In this document: in pieces, positions 1 to 8,062 of the stretch
Position numbering within the stretch: position 1 is the stretch's first letter
Layout: the number at the start of each line of letters is the position of its first letter
DNA from: a virus
Strand: one strand, 5' to 3'
Length of the DNA: 40,695 bases
IMG/VR virus record: IMGVR_UViG_3300035701_000095
Location: 1 to 40,695 of that record
Position numbers and translations under genes: made by a program
Notes under the pieces: model-generated
Databases searched by the model: none
The model's input: only the letters and a program-made list of their open reading frames with translations
What the model was told of the DNA's origin: nothing

Positions 1-1
1 C

Positions 2-124
2 GACCAACTGAATACCAAAATCATTCCGATCCAGTACAGCACCGCGGTCATCACGGTGGGAAACATTATTTTACGGATGATAACCAAAGGCTCATTGGAA
101 AGCAAAGTGACATCAAAGGCATAA
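2..124 (+). CDS. C-terminal fragment of an unrecognised protein
   Basis: An open frame enters from the left edge and ends at TAA 122-124, giving about 40 residues that end in LESKVTSKA. The stop lies 4 nt before the start of the gp48-like tail gene, so the two are probably co-transcribed. The fragment is too short to assign; by position a tail or fibre protein is plausible, but this is only inference. Confidence 0.5.
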   Translation, partial: DQLNTKIIPIQYSTAVITVGNIILRMITKGSLESKVTSKA

Positions 125-128
125 AATT

Positions 129-734
129 ATGACAACAGGATGGGGATATGGGCCATGGGGCGGCGGCGGACTAAATCCGTGGGGTGGAACCGAAACCCGC
201 CTGCATTACTTCGCGCTCAAAAAGATATGGCCGATCAAAGACCTCGAGGGTTCGTTCGACGATGATCTGACCATCGACGGAACATATCTCGATGACGTTT
301 ACTATCAAGATGCCGATTTGCAGACGCAGATCTTCCCGGATACCGCTACGTCCGATTCCTTGGGTCTGCTTACCTCGTGGGAATGCGTGTTCCAACTGCC
401 CGGCACCGGTACCGACGCGCAAAGGCAAAGTGCCGTCGTGGATGCTTTATTGGCGGTTGTCAACAAGCAAGGACGGCTGAACAAACAATTTTACATTGAT
501 CTCGGAGCCATCAAGGGCTATACGGTGTTGATATATGAGAGCATCGGCGATATGTTTATCGTGGCGAGCACCAGTCCGCCGGCCACTCAATTACCTGCGC
601 CATTATATAACGCATCGCATATATGGATCTGGACAATGTATACGTACGGAATATTACCAGTGGATGAGCCCGCATGGGAGGCGCTGATAAATAAATACAA
701 ACCCGCGTTCACGCAAGTCCAGTTTGGATATTAA
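129..734 (+). CDS. Tail/baseplate protein, Mu gp48 / YmfQ (DUF2313) family
   Basis: 201 aa. Family members are baseplate-periphery proteins normally encoded directly after the gp47/J baseplate gene of Mu-like phages. The middle shows the family pattern: a stretch ending in LTSWECVFQLPG, then an Arg-led helix (DAQRQSAVVDALL) and a C-terminal part containing GYTVLIYES. The N-terminus is an unusual Trp/Gly-rich stretch (GWGYGPWGGGG). The start at 129 has a weak AAAGG upstream. The gene is out of its usual place: the gp46 and gp47 genes of this phage lie at 30525-32035, followed by fibres, so gp48 is separated from them. Family call is fairly secure; exact position in the baseplate is inferred from Mu. 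Confidence 0.75.
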   Translation: MTTGWGYGPWGGGGLNPWGGTETRLHYFALKKIWPIKDLEGSFDDDLTIDGTYLDDVYYQDADLQTQIFPDTATSDSLGLLTSWECVFQLPGTGTDAQRQSAVVDALLAVVNKQGRLNKQFYIDLGAIKGYTVLIYESIGDMFIVASTSPPATQLPAPLYNASHIWIWTMYTYGILPVDEPAWEALINKYKPAFTQVQFGY

Positions 735-745
735 GGAGCTTTACA

Positions 746-1390
746 ATGAGTAAAACGAATTTTTCTGACGGAAATTACCTTACGCCCGATTTTATGAACA
801 CGATTTATGGGCAAGGGATATCCGGAGGCCATGTACACGACGGCGCAAATGACGACGGTCACGCGTCGCAAATCGATCTGACCGCGGATGTGCAAGGCGT
901 TCTACCAGCCACAAACGGCGGAGCCGCGGCGGCAAGTACCGGGTTTTTCGTGGGGTGGTTGCATAGGAATTCGGGTGCGACAAGCCTGGCCGTGGATGCG
1001 ACATTCCAATATCGTATTGATTATCCCAGTGGACGAGCGACAATTTATTGGGACAATCTGATCGCGCCTGTCGCGTGGCGCCAAAACGATTTCGCGTATT
1101 ATGATGCAACATCCGGCGATGCCACGAATTTTACGATGCCAACGAAATTACGTCCTCTAATGAACGCGCAGAACCCGATTATCGGAACAGCCATGTGCGT
1201 AAAAGATGAAAGTGAAAGCAGTCCGCCATCAGGATCACAGGCATACACAAAGATGCTCGGAGTGCAAATATTTATCAATTCGCCCTACCAGATTTCATTT
1301 CTCAAGGACCGAGCACAGGTGTGGAATGTACAATCCGATAATACTGTACTCGGTGGTCAAGTGACATATTCGACCGGCTACACAAGTTAG
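746..1390 (+). CDS. Fibre-like structural protein of unknown function
   Basis: 214 aa. The N-terminal segment contains GGHVHDGANDDGHASQIDL, a His/Asp-rich pattern often seen near the start of phage tail-fibre or receptor-binding proteins. The rest looks beta-rich and has no motif I recognise. The start follows an AAGGAG ribosome binding site (733-738) and lies 11 nt after the gp48-like stop, so it belongs to the same transcript. In Mu-like phages the gene after gp48 is usually a fibre gene, which supports the call. It ends tail-to-tail with the minus-strand early operon, overlapping it by 4 nt. Confidence 0.55.
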   Translation: MSKTNFSDGNYLTPDFMNTIYGQGISGGHVHDGANDDGHASQIDLTADVQGVLPATNGGAAAASTGFFVGWLHRNSGATSLAVDATFQYRIDYPSGRATIYWDNLIAPVAWRQNDFAYYDATSGDATNFTMPTKLRPLMNAQNPIIGTAMCVKDESESSPPSGSQAYTKMLGVQIFINSPYQISFLKDRAQVWNVQSDNTVLGGQVTYSTGYTS

Positions 1391-1578
1391 CCGCGGCCAC
1401 GGATTTTCAAATGAGGCAGCTTGATCTCGTGCGGGAGCCAATCATGGGAGTTGATCGATCGCCGAGCGGTAATACTGCGATCGAAATCCATCGTAATATA
1501 AGTGTAGCAGGTCGTCGGCTGGCGTTCGGCAACCGCGATCGTTTCCTCCAGTAAATCAACATCAGCTCTTGACTGCAT
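1387..1578 (-). CDS. Small hypothetical protein, last gene of the leftward operon
   Basis: 63 aa with no recognised motif. It starts inside the 3' end of the upstream gene (17-nt overlap), as expected for translational coupling, with only a weak AGG just before the ATG. It ends by overlapping the convergent stop of the plus-strand fibre-like gene. It is counted as real because it continues a tightly packed operon and fills the space up to the convergent gene. Function unknown; I see no Cys clusters, signal peptide or membrane segment. Confidence 0.45.
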   Translation of the reverse strand: MQSRADVDLLEETIAVAERQPTTCYTYITMDFDRSITARRSINSHDWLPHEIKLPHLKIRGRG

Positions 1579-1741
1579 CCTGTTTTTCTTTCATCAATGC
1601 CAGAAAACTTTCCAGATTCCACCGGGCGTATTCGTATTTGAGTTCAAATACCCGGATATTTGCTCTTGCCCGCTCCAGTTCCCCCAACGCGATTTTCTCG
1701 GCGAAAGCCAGCGTCTCACGCTGTAAAAATTCTTCATTCAT
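1562..1741 (-). CDS. Small hypothetical helical protein
   Basis: 59 aa from the ATG at 1741 (MNEEFLQRE...). An ATG 12 nt upstream is also in frame, but the downstream one is preferred because GGAGG lies 5 nt before it and the ATG overlaps the previous gene's stop as TAATG. The protein is charged and probably all alpha-helical (LGELERARANIRVFELKYEYARW), possibly a short coiled coil. No family is recognised. It lies in the phage early operon downstream of replication genes. Confidence 0.55.
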   Translation of the reverse strand: MNEEFLQRETLAFAEKIALGELERARANIRVFELKYEYARWNLESFLALMKEKQDAVKS

Positions 1742-2058
1742 TAGGTCCTCCATCGAACTCGTAGGACATGATTCAGTGTTGCCGGATCCATGTCGATTCG
1801 GACATCAACGCTTTGATTCAAAATCCGTGATGCGACGGTGTGAATTAAAACAACATAAAAATCAAGGCGCTCAGCCGGCACGTATCGGCCAATTTCGGGC
1901 ATGGGCAAAGCAAATTCCTGTATCCGGCGCTCCTCCCGTAACGGCGATGACATTATGTAGTCAAATTCATGCCCTCGTTTAAAAGGTTTAGAAGCCACGG
2001 ACGTAGGCGGCGGTTTTTCCGGTGCCTGTTTGCGTAGGGCAATGGAGAACCTATCCAT
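1741..2058 (-). CDS. Hypothetical protein of the leftward early operon
   Basis: 105 aa (MDRFSIALRKQ... to ...LRVRWRT). It begins 8 nt inside the end of the zinc-ribbon gene and ends in a TAATG overlap with the next gene, so it is translationally coupled on both sides. No recognised catalytic motif. The residues PMPEIGRYVPAERLDFYVV suggest a small folded alpha/beta domain, but this is only an impression. Function unknown. Confidence 0.55.
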   Translation of the reverse strand: MDRFSIALRKQAPEKPPPTSVASKPFKRGHEFDYIMSSPLREERRIQEFALPMPEIGRYVPAERLDFYVVLIHTVASRILNQSVDVRIDMDPATLNHVLRVRWRT

Positions 2059-2806
2059 TTATCAAGGTCCGCGCTGCGTTGACCTGCTCGATCGTGATCC
2101 GTCTGCAGCGGATGAGGAGCTCGAGCACGGCAGTATCCGAGCTCTGCGCCTGTAAGATTACAGGCGCCGGAGTCTTGGGTCCCTGATCCGGCTTATTCTT
2201 ATTATGCGCTGATTCTGCAACGCATTCTTGACAATAGAGAGAATGTCCCCCTCGCGGCTGGAACGGTTTGCCGCACCTGGCGCATGGTTTTTCAGCGAGA
2301 TTTCTGGCCATTTTAGCCTCCATTTTTCTATCCAATTTTAAACATTCGTCACATTGCCGCTGATGAAATTGTACCGCCGTGAATTTGTTTTTACAAACGC
2401 AGCATATGCGTTCCTGAGTGATAAATCGCTTGCATTTTTTATATTTTATGTCCGCGTTAACTACTGATCGGCCGTGCCGGCCTACATGCCGTCCGCCGAG
2501 CGCAAGTGCAGCATCCTGCTGTGTAAGAATTTCTCCTGTTTTGAGATGCTTTTCACCGTCAAATAAATCATGGACCTCGCCGCCACGGATAAATTCGTCG
2601 GCCCGAATAGGGCTGACCGCGGATGAATCGCTGACCGCACGACAGTGCAAACACATTGACTCGGCGCTTGACGTAGTGGAAAACTCTTCTCCACACACGA
2701 CGCAGATCCTGTGATATTGAAGACCCATTGTTATTCTTTCTGATTCGTCAAGTGTCCCATAATCGTTTCCGATTTCGTTTAAAAAACTGATCGCTTCGTG
2801 CATCAT
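2051..2806 (-). CDS. Multi-zinc-ribbon protein, likely nucleic-acid or protein binding
   Basis: Up to 251 aa. Three Cys-pair modules can be seen: CVVCGEEF with a later CLHC, CCVCKNKF with CDEC, and CARCGKPF with CQEC. Each is CxxC-x(n)-CxxC, the layout of a treble-clef or zinc-ribbon finger. Each finger probably binds one zinc ion. The middle (DIKYKKCKRF) and C-terminal regions are basic, consistent with nucleic-acid binding. The start at 2806 overlaps the preceding stop as ATGA; a later ATG (MGLQYHRI) is an alternative. It lies in an early operon with ssDNA-binding protein and helicase. I do not recognise a named family, so the role is inferred. Confidence 0.65.
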   Translation of the reverse strand: MMHEAISFLNEIGNDYGTLDESERITMGLQYHRICVVCGEEFSTTSSAESMCLHCRAVSDSSAVSPIRADEFIRGGEVHDLFDGEKHLKTGEILTQQDAALALGGRHVGRHGRSVVNADIKYKKCKRFITQERICCVCKNKFTAVQFHQRQCDECLKLDRKMEAKMARNLAEKPCARCGKPFQPRGGHSLYCQECVAESAHNKNKPDQGPKTPAPVILQAQSSDTAVLELLIRCRRITIEQVNAARTLING

Positions 2807-3045
2807 TCGACGATCTCGTATTTTTTCTTCATCATGTCAATACGTTTGCATAACCGAATCGAGATCACGGTCAGCATGGAAAAATTATCGACTAACTCGA
2901 GAATGTTGGTGACGTTTTTGAGATCCACAGCAACCCGCCGATATGCGCGCAATTCGCCAGGAGTCATTGACCGCGTGAGCTCGTGAGCGATGGAGGTCTC
3001 GCAGGGCTCCAGAATTTTTCCGCTTTTTGGATCTATGGTACACAC
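2803..3045 (-). CDS. Small hypothetical protein
   Basis: 80 aa, starting with GTG at 3045, nine bases after a GAGGTG ribosome binding site. The N-terminus has MCTIDPKSGKILEPCE; the rest is predicted helical (LRAYRRVAVDLKNVTNILELV) with a basic C-terminus (KRIDMMKKKYEIVE). It overlaps the preceding RHH gene by about 13 nt and ends in an ATGA overlap with the zinc-ribbon gene. No family is recognised. Confidence 0.55.
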   Translation of the reverse strand: MCTIDPKSGKILEPCETSIAHELTRSMTPGELRAYRRVAVDLKNVTNILELVDNFSMLTVISIRLCKRIDMMKKKYEIVE

Positions 3046-3281
3046 GTTGAATCACACCTCGAGATAACTGTGCAAAGCCGGCCATTCATTATAAATTGAT
3101 TTGAGAGAAGTTTTTTCTTTTTAAACTTTTCTGGCGGTAACGCGTGATCCAGAAAATATTGCTCGAGAGCGTGACGCGCAGCATCAGACCAATTACACAT
3201 CCGGATATCCGATAGCGTCTCGAGCTGTTGAGCTATTGTAGCCGGAAGACGCATGGCATAAAGGTCCATAGGTTTTTTCAT
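3033..3281 (-). CDS. Ribbon-helix-helix (CopG/Arc-like) DNA-binding protein
   Basis: 82 aa from the ATG at 3281. The pattern YAMRLPATIAQQLETL followed by WSDAARHALEQYF matches an RHH fold: a short beta strand, then two helices with a Ser at the cap of the second. Such dimeric proteins usually repress transcription of nearby operons. An in-frame ATG at 3350 exists, but it would overlap the Cys-rich miniprotein, so the 3281 start is preferred; neither has a clear ribosome binding site. A basic stretch KFKKKK follows the fold. It is the second RHH protein in this operon. Confidence 0.6.
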   Translation of the reverse strand: MKKPMDLYAMRLPATIAQQLETLSDIRMCNWSDAARHALEQYFLDHALPPEKFKKKKLLSNQFIMNGRLCTVISRCDSTCVP

Positions 3282-3322
3282 ATAACAAATGTATAACAAA
3301 ACCAAAGAAAAAGCAATATCTT

Positions 3323-3499
3323 TTAATCCGGCATGGAAACTGTAAAGCAATCAAAACAAGTTGAACGCCCACAATCCATTTCCCATTGGGCCAAAACCGT
3401 GCCACAGGTATCGCAGCATTCCCCTTCTTCCTCCTCTGTTTCACAGCCGTCACAATAAGCGAGGCATGGGGGCTCCCGATCATCTCCTAAAGTACACAT
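3323..3499 (-). CDS. Cys-rich 58-aa miniprotein, probably zinc-binding
   Basis: A short gene, easily missed. The ATG at 3499 sits five bases after AGGAGG, and it overlaps the helicase stop as TAATG, so expression is coupled. The protein begins MCTLGDDREPPCLAYCDGCE, contains ten cysteines, three of them pairs spaced CxxC (CDGC, CDTC, CFDC), and has a central acidic run. This resembles a small double zinc-ribbon knuckle. It has no membrane segment or signal peptide. The strong ribosome binding site and intact frame make it a convincing gene; function unknown. Confidence 0.75.
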   Translation of the reverse strand: MCTLGDDREPPCLAYCDGCETEEEEGECCDTCGTVLAQWEMDCGRSTCFDCFTVSMPD

Positions 3500-4827
3500 T
3501 ATACCCTCCTTAAAAGTTTGAATAATAATTCTCGCTGACTCGTGTCTTTACCATGCAATCGGTCCATCACGTCACTGTCCACGGTGTTCTCGGCAAGAAT
3601 ATGATGAACAAAAACCGTTTCCGTTTGCCCCTGTCTGTGGATCCGTGCATTCGCTTGCTGATAAAGCTCGAGAGACCACGGGATACCAAACCATATGACA
3701 ATGTTTCCACCGCTCTGAAGATTCAATCCATGGCCACAGGAAGCTGCGTGAGCAACACCGAATTGAATTTTTCCCTGCATCCAGTCAGCAACGGATGATT
3801 CCGACTTGATCTCTCTGGCGCATTCCCAGCGTTCCAAGATGCGTTTAGCATCAAATTGGTATTGATAGTATACTAATATGTTTCGGCCGTTTGCGGCTTC
3901 CCAAAGGTCTTCCAGCGCGTCCAGCTTCGCGTCATGGATGATCTGATAATCACCTGTGCCATCGTAGATACAACCGTTGGCGATCTGCTGCAGCTTTCCA
4001 ATGGCCACCGCGGCATTAACGGCCAAGATGTCGTCGACACAATAATCCTTTAACATGGATTCGTATTCTTCCCGGGGGATTTCTACAAAATGATCGACGT
4101 CAATTCGTTCAGGAAGCTTCACTAGACCGCTTTCACAGGACACGGTAATGTCTGCGATCCTGCCGTAAATCTCTTCCGAAGCCCCTTCTTTTGGGAGCCA
4201 ATCCCATACGATCGCGGGATTATTTGGGTCCACTCGAATAGGATAAAACCATTTCTTATGGAATGGTGTTATTTTATTGAAAAGGCGGTAACCGCGGTCA
4301 AGCAAGTACATTGGCGCCCAGAGATCGCATAACCCATTAGGCGCAGGTGTACCGGTGAGACCGTATAAGCGTTTCACGCGTGGCAGAACCATTCGGAGAG
4401 CTTCAAAGCGTTTACTGCGGTGATTTTTGAAAGATGAGAGCTCATCGATCACTATACAATCGAAAGGCCAATTATCACCATAATAACCAACGAGCCAAGA
4501 AACATTTTCACGATTGATAACGTAAATGTCGGCGGCGACAAAGAGAGCCGCACACCGTTCGTCTGCATTTCCAAGAACGATAGAAAGGCGAAGATTTTGT
4601 ATGTGGTCCCATTTACGACATTCCGCTGCCCACGTATCTCGAGCGACACGAAGAGGTGCGATCACCAGACATTTATTCACTGCATGCCGGTCGTTGAAAA
4701 GCTCTTCCAGTGCTGTAAGGATGGCCACGGTCTTTCCCAAACCCATAGGAAGAAAAAGACCGTAGTAAGGGCGCCGGACAACGGAATCCGACGCCCATGT
4801 CTGAAATTCATGCGGAACGTACTGCAT
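3499..4827 (-). CDS. SNF2-family (superfamily 2) DNA helicase/translocase
   Basis: 442 aa, a compact SNF2-like ATPase as found in phage replication modules. Motifs in order: I/Walker A MGLGKT (28-33), Ia LVIAPLRVARDTW (about 54-66), II DELS (128-131, in place of the usual DEAH), III TGTPAPNG (158-165), V/VI region GLNLQSGG ... QQANARIHRQGQ (about 370-402). It is expected to use ATP to move on duplex DNA; in phages such genes sit beside a family A polymerase and a VapE primase, as here. It starts 2 nt after the ssDNA-binding protein gene, whose translation probably feeds it. Family assignment is firm; the precise role in replication or recombination is inferred. Confidence 0.9.
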   Translation of the reverse strand: MQYVPHEFQTWASDSVVRRPYYGLFLPMGLGKTVAILTALEELFNDRHAVNKCLVIAPLRVARDTWAAECRKWDHIQNLRLSIVLGNADERCAALFVAADIYVINRENVSWLVGYYGDNWPFDCIVIDELSSFKNHRSKRFEALRMVLPRVKRLYGLTGTPAPNGLCDLWAPMYLLDRGYRLFNKITPFHKKWFYPIRVDPNNPAIVWDWLPKEGASEEIYGRIADITVSCESGLVKLPERIDVDHFVEIPREEYESMLKDYCVDDILAVNAAVAIGKLQQIANGCIYDGTGDYQIIHDAKLDALEDLWEAANGRNILVYYQYQFDAKRILERWECAREIKSESSVADWMQGKIQFGVAHAASCGHGLNLQSGGNIVIWFGIPWSLELYQQANARIHRQGQTETVFVHHILAENTVDSDVMDRLHGKDTSQRELLFKLLRRV

Positions 4828-4829
4828 TT

Positions 4830-5369
4830 TTAGCAGTCGACTTCGGCATCCGAATATGTGTCGAAAGCATCTTTCGCGTCTTCACGTCCACCGAGATCCG
4901 GACCGTCCTTGACAAACTGGACGTTGTTCAAATAGGCGCCGACGCCTTTTGAAGTGGCCAGATTATAATGGGCGAATGCGATCTGGAACCGGCAGAAACA
5001 ACCTGCGTGGATAAGGCCTTTGTCGACAACATCCTGCAGACTGGCATCAACAAGACCCGGCTTGGTCTTACTTGAAGCGTTGATGACCCACATACCGACT
5101 GTCTCGGGACGCTGTTGTCCGTTTTTGTCGAGCATACCGTCGCCATCTTTGATTGGCTGCTTGAAACCGGGGGGTACTTTTCCGGTGGGCCAACCGACAG
5201 AAGTTTCGACCTTTACCGCGTTCACACACGCGTCATAGGTTTTTTTGTCGGTTTTGGGGCAGAGAATCGTGCCGCTGAACTTGGCTTCTTGGCCTTCTTG
5301 AACGGCGCGTGGGGTAAAAAGGTGTGGAAAACTGAGCCGGCATACACCGGTAACTACTTTGGTAGCCAT
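4830..5369 (-). CDS. Phage ssDNA-binding protein, DUF2815 family
   Basis: 179 aa. Family hallmarks: an N-terminal VTGVCRLSFPHLFTPRA, then FSGTILCPKTDKKT, the central PIKDGDGM ... WVINASSKTKPGLVD, and the C-terminal HAGCFCRFQIAFAHYN ... GVGAYLNNVQFVKDG and LGGR. DUF2815 proteins are OB-fold ssDNA-binding proteins of phage replication modules, comparable in role to T7 gp2.5. The acidic C-terminus (DAFDTYSDAEVDC) resembles the acidic tails that SSBs use to recruit partners. AGGAG lies seven bases before the ATG. It sits between an unknown 162-aa gene and the helicase. Confidence 0.88.
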   Translation of the reverse strand: MATKVVTGVCRLSFPHLFTPRAVQEGQEAKFSGTILCPKTDKKTYDACVNAVKVETSVGWPTGKVPPGFKQPIKDGDGMLDKNGQQRPETVGMWVINASSKTKPGLVDASLQDVVDKGLIHAGCFCRFQIAFAHYNLATSKGVGAYLNNVQFVKDGPDLGGREDAKDAFDTYSDAEVDC

Positions 5370-5371
5370 GG

Positions 5372-5860
5372 CTACACTCCTATCGTTAAAATGTTGATGG
5401 CGTTGATGACGGCGTCGTGTTGTGCTTGTGGCAGCAATGTCGACTTATCCTTCACCAGTAAAAGATAACGGTCTTGATCAGGCCGCTTCGTGATCGTGCT
5501 TACACCAATAAAATTCATTTCTTTGAGAACTTCGGAAATAAGCACGGTCTGATTTACCGTTTTGAACGGAACGGAAACTGTTTTCAGCTGTTCGTTTGTA
5601 TACGGCTTGCTACCGTTGAGATCCAATGGTCCTATCTTCGCGGGTGGCGGCGGATCATTCACAAGGCCCGCAGCTTTTGCCTTTTCAAAATTCTCCTTTC
5701 CGGTCACGCAAATAGCCTCCAGTTCAGCATCCGTAAGAGGCGCACGCGCAGGTTTTTCCACGATCTTCCCTATTGATTCCGAAATCAGTTCCAAGTAATC
5801 ACGGATATCCTTTAAATAATCCGTGGCCCGATTCAAATCACTTGCTACGTTCTGGTCCAT
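5372..5860 (-). CDS. Hypothetical protein encoded before the SSB gene
   Basis: 162 aa. The N-terminal about 40 residues look helical, possibly coiled coil (DLNRATDYLKDIRDYLELISESIGKIVE). A Pro-rich linker (NDPPPPAK) follows, then a C-terminal mixed alpha/beta part ending in NAINILTIGV. A strong GGGGAGG ribosome binding site precedes the ATG at 5860. It ends 2 nt before the SSB start. Position suggests a replication or recombination accessory protein, but I do not recognise the family. Confidence 0.65.
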   Translation of the reverse strand: MDQNVASDLNRATDYLKDIRDYLELISESIGKIVEKPARAPLTDAELEAICVTGKENFEKAKAAGLVNDPPPPAKIGPLDLNGSKPYTNEQLKTVSVPFKTVNQTVLISEVLKEMNFIGVSTITKRPDQDRYLLLVKDKSTLLPQAQHDAVINAINILTIGV

Positions 5861-5898
5861 TTTTTGTATTCACCTCCCCCCTAAAAATTAGAAGATTA

Positions 5899-6084
5899 TC
5901 ACTTTGTGCTTTTCTTGTAATCGTCGATAAACTGATTGAGGAGATCCCTGATCAAATCCGAAATCCGGATCTTTTCGGTTTCAGCGATTGATTCAAGACT
6001 TCTCATGGTCGACGCATACATTGTTATGGTATAAGGTACTTTGTTTTCAGTGAGCTTTTTAAGATGCGTAAGATTTATTGTCAT
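5899..6084 (-). CDS. Ribbon-helix-helix regulator, first gene of the leftward early operon
   Basis: 61 aa. VPYTITMYASTMRSLESIAETEKIRISDLIRDLLNQFIDDY fits an RHH domain: strand, first helix, then a Ser-capped second helix. AAGGAG lies eight bases before the ATG at 6084. It is the promoter-proximal gene and faces the divergent DNA polymerase gene across a short AT-rich spacer. Small RHH proteins in this position usually bind the shared promoter region and repress one or both arms, so autoregulation is likely (inference). Confidence 0.72.
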   Translation of the reverse strand: MTINLTHLKKLTENKVPYTITMYASTMRSLESIAETEKIRISDLIRDLLNQFIDDYKKSTK

Positions 6085-6110
6085 GGCAGCAACTCCTTTC
6101 TTCTCTTCTA

Positions 6111-6139
6111 AATTTAATATTCTTTTAATGCCGTGTCAA
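6111..6139 (-). promoter_or_regulatory. Promoter of the leftward early operon
   Basis: On the minus strand there is a perfect -35 TTGACA (6139-6134), a 17-bp spacer and -10 TAAATT (6116-6111, 4 of 6 matches). Transcription would start near 6104, about 20 nt before the RHH gene, leaving the ribosome binding site intact. The spacer is AT-rich and lies in the divergent region between the RHH and DNA polymerase genes. No comparably good plus-strand promoter is seen for the polymerase. Confidence 0.65.
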
Positions 6140-6214
6140 CAATTTTTTATTATTTTTTTCTTATACCGTATTAAAAGATTATTAATTATATTTAATGGTA
6201 GGAGGAGAAGTCAA

Positions 6215-8059
6215 ATGAAAAAAATATTCGTTGATCTTGAAACCTACAGCCCTGTTCCCCTTACAACCGCGGGAAGCTATCGCTACGCGGAAGAAGCGAA
6301 AATCCTGCTGTGTGGATGGGTGCAGGATGACGACCCTGCCATGCAGCAGACCGACACAGCCAACGGAGAGCCCCTACCTGAATCCTTTATCAAGGATCTT
6401 TTCGATCCTACCGTGATAAAGATCAGCCACAACGCACAGTTTGAAAAGAACATACTTTCCGCGGTATTGAAACGTCCGATGCCGGCGAGTCAATGGCAAT
6501 GTACCGCTGCGATGGCCGCGCATGCCGGTTTGCCGAGAAACCTTAATTCAGCTTGCACAGCAGCAGGCTTGCCGGGGAAGTTCGAACACGGGGCGCAATT
6601 CATGAGAAAGTTCTGCATTGCGGGAAAGCCCTGCGAAGGTGAGGATTGGTTTGCCTTTCGCCGCTACAATCTGGATGACGTCGACATTGAAAGAAAATTA
6701 TATCATTGGCTCGATTCCCATTACCCCATGCCGGAACTCGAATGGACATACTGGCGCATGGACCAAGAAATCAATGATCGGGGGTTCCGCGTAGATATTC
6801 CATTTGTAAACGCTGCATTGAAATGTCTTGAAATCGAACGCGAACAGTTGATCGCGGAAGCCATGAAAATCACAGGAATGGATAATCCAAACAGTGTGCA
6901 ACAGCTAAAACGATATCTCGGACTTTCCGGCGAAGATAGTCTGGACAAAACAATGGTGAAGAAGTTGCTGGAGACAGCAACAGGGGATAAAAAACGCGTG
7001 CTTGAAATCCGGCAGATCCTGGGTATGTCGTCAGTGAAAAAGTACGCTACTCTCTCGGAATGTGTTTCAAGCGACGGTCGGTGCCGTGGAGGTTTACTTT
7101 ATTACGGCGCACACACCGGAAGATGGACAGGCAAATTGTTTCAACCGCAAAATCTGCCTCGCATCAAAATGGAAGATATTCCCTTTGCAAAAAGCCTTGT
7201 TCTCGCAGAAGATCTTGATTCGTTGAAGATATTTTATGGTGGCGTAACATCGACGCTGTCCGGCCTTCTTCGTTCTACGATTATTGCTCCTGAAAATGGT
7301 TATCTTAGAGTGGATGACTATTCGGCAATTGAAGCAAGGATCACGGCATGGCTTGCAGGTGAATCGTGGATCCTCGAAACTTTTCGAAATAATCTACCTT
7401 ATTACGAAGTAACGGCGACAAAATTATTCCGTGTTCTTCTTGAAAACGTTACAGAAGAATTACGCCAGAAAGGGAAAATCGCGTCTTTGGCTTTACAATA
7501 TCAAGGTCATCTCGGTGCAATAAGGCAAATGGGTATACACCAAGAAGAAATGTCCGATGAAGAAGCTATAGACCTTGTAAATGCCTGGCGTGCGGCGTGC
7601 CCAAATATCGTCCGATACTGGGGAAAACTCGAAGAGGCGGCATTGAATGCCGTACGTAGAAAACAAACCGTTGCCTTGGGCGTATGCGAATTTTCGTTCG
7701 ACGGCAAAAATATGACAATAAAACTACCCTCAGGAAGAATTATGGTTTTTCGTAACGCCGCGATCTGTGAATCCGCGCATACAGGCATGCCAGCGATCGA
7801 TTGTGATGTGGAATACAAAGGAAAAATTGTGCGGAAACAGATGTATGGAGGAATGTATTGTGAAAACGTGACCCAAGGCATCGCCCGGGATCTACTTGCG
7901 GATTATATGCTCGCCTGTAAAGATTGGGTTGTGTTATCGGTCCATGACGAATTGGTTTTGGAAAACCACGGACAGGTTCCTTTGATCGCGCCGAAATGGG
8001 CCGAAGGAATACCTTTAGCTATAGCAGGGTTTGACTCACCGTTCTATAAGAAGGAGTAG
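6215..8059 (+). CDS. Family A (Pol I-like) DNA polymerase with 3'-5' exonuclease
   Basis: 614 aa from the ATG at 6215. The frame is open from 6041, but GGAGGAG at 6201-6207 fixes this start. Exonuclease motifs: Exo I FVDLETYS (D7, E9), Exo II SHNAQFEKNI, Exo III YNLDDVDIE. Polymerase motifs: A DDYSAIEAR (D368), B RQKGKIASLALQYQG, C VHDELV (H577, D578, E579). The protein copies phage DNA; the exonuclease should proofread. It is about the size of phage PolA proteins and lacks the 5'-nuclease domain of bacterial Pol I. The primase-helicase gene follows after 3 nt. It is transcribed divergently from the SSB/helicase operon, with which it forms one replication module. Confidence 0.93.
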   Translation: MKKIFVDLETYSPVPLTTAGSYRYAEEAKILLCGWVQDDDPAMQQTDTANGEPLPESFIKDLFDPTVIKISHNAQFEKNILSAVLKRPMPASQWQCTAAMAAHAGLPRNLNSACTAAGLPGKFEHGAQFMRKFCIAGKPCEGEDWFAFRRYNLDDVDIERKLYHWLDSHYPMPELEWTYWRMDQEINDRGFRVDIPFVNAALKCLEIEREQLIAEAMKITGMDNPNSVQQLKRYLGLSGEDSLDKTMVKKLLETATGDKKRVLEIRQILGMSSVKKYATLSECVSSDGRCRGGLLYYGAHTGRWTGKLFQPQNLPRIKMEDIPFAKSLVLAEDLDSLKIFYGGVTSTLSGLLRSTIIAPENGYLRVDDYSAIEARITAWLAGESWILETFRNNLPYYEVTATKLFRVLLENVTEELRQKGKIASLALQYQGHLGAIRQMGIHQEEMSDEEAIDLVNAWRAACPNIVRYWGKLEEAALNAVRRKQTVALGVCEFSFDGKNMTIKLPSGRIMVFRNAAICESAHTGMPAIDCDVEYKGKIVRKQMYGGMYCENVTQGIARDLLADYMLACKDWVVLSVHDELVLENHGQVPLIAPKWAEGIPLAIAGFDSPFYKKE

Positions 8060-8062
8060 TCA

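Noticed and set aside
1387-1402. GC-rich palindrome GCCGCGGC at the convergent ends as a terminator
   Set aside because: The dyad is only 8 bp and has no loop or T-run on either strand.
3193-3483. 96-aa minus-strand open frame across the Cys-rich gene
   Set aside because: It lacks a good ribosome binding site and overlaps both the Cys-rich miniprotein and the RHH gene in other frames; it is a shadow.
6041-6214. N-terminal extension of the DNA polymerase from an upstream ATG
   Set aside because: It would run through the RHH gene's start and the promoter, and GGAGGAG marks the start at 6215, where the exonuclease domain begins.
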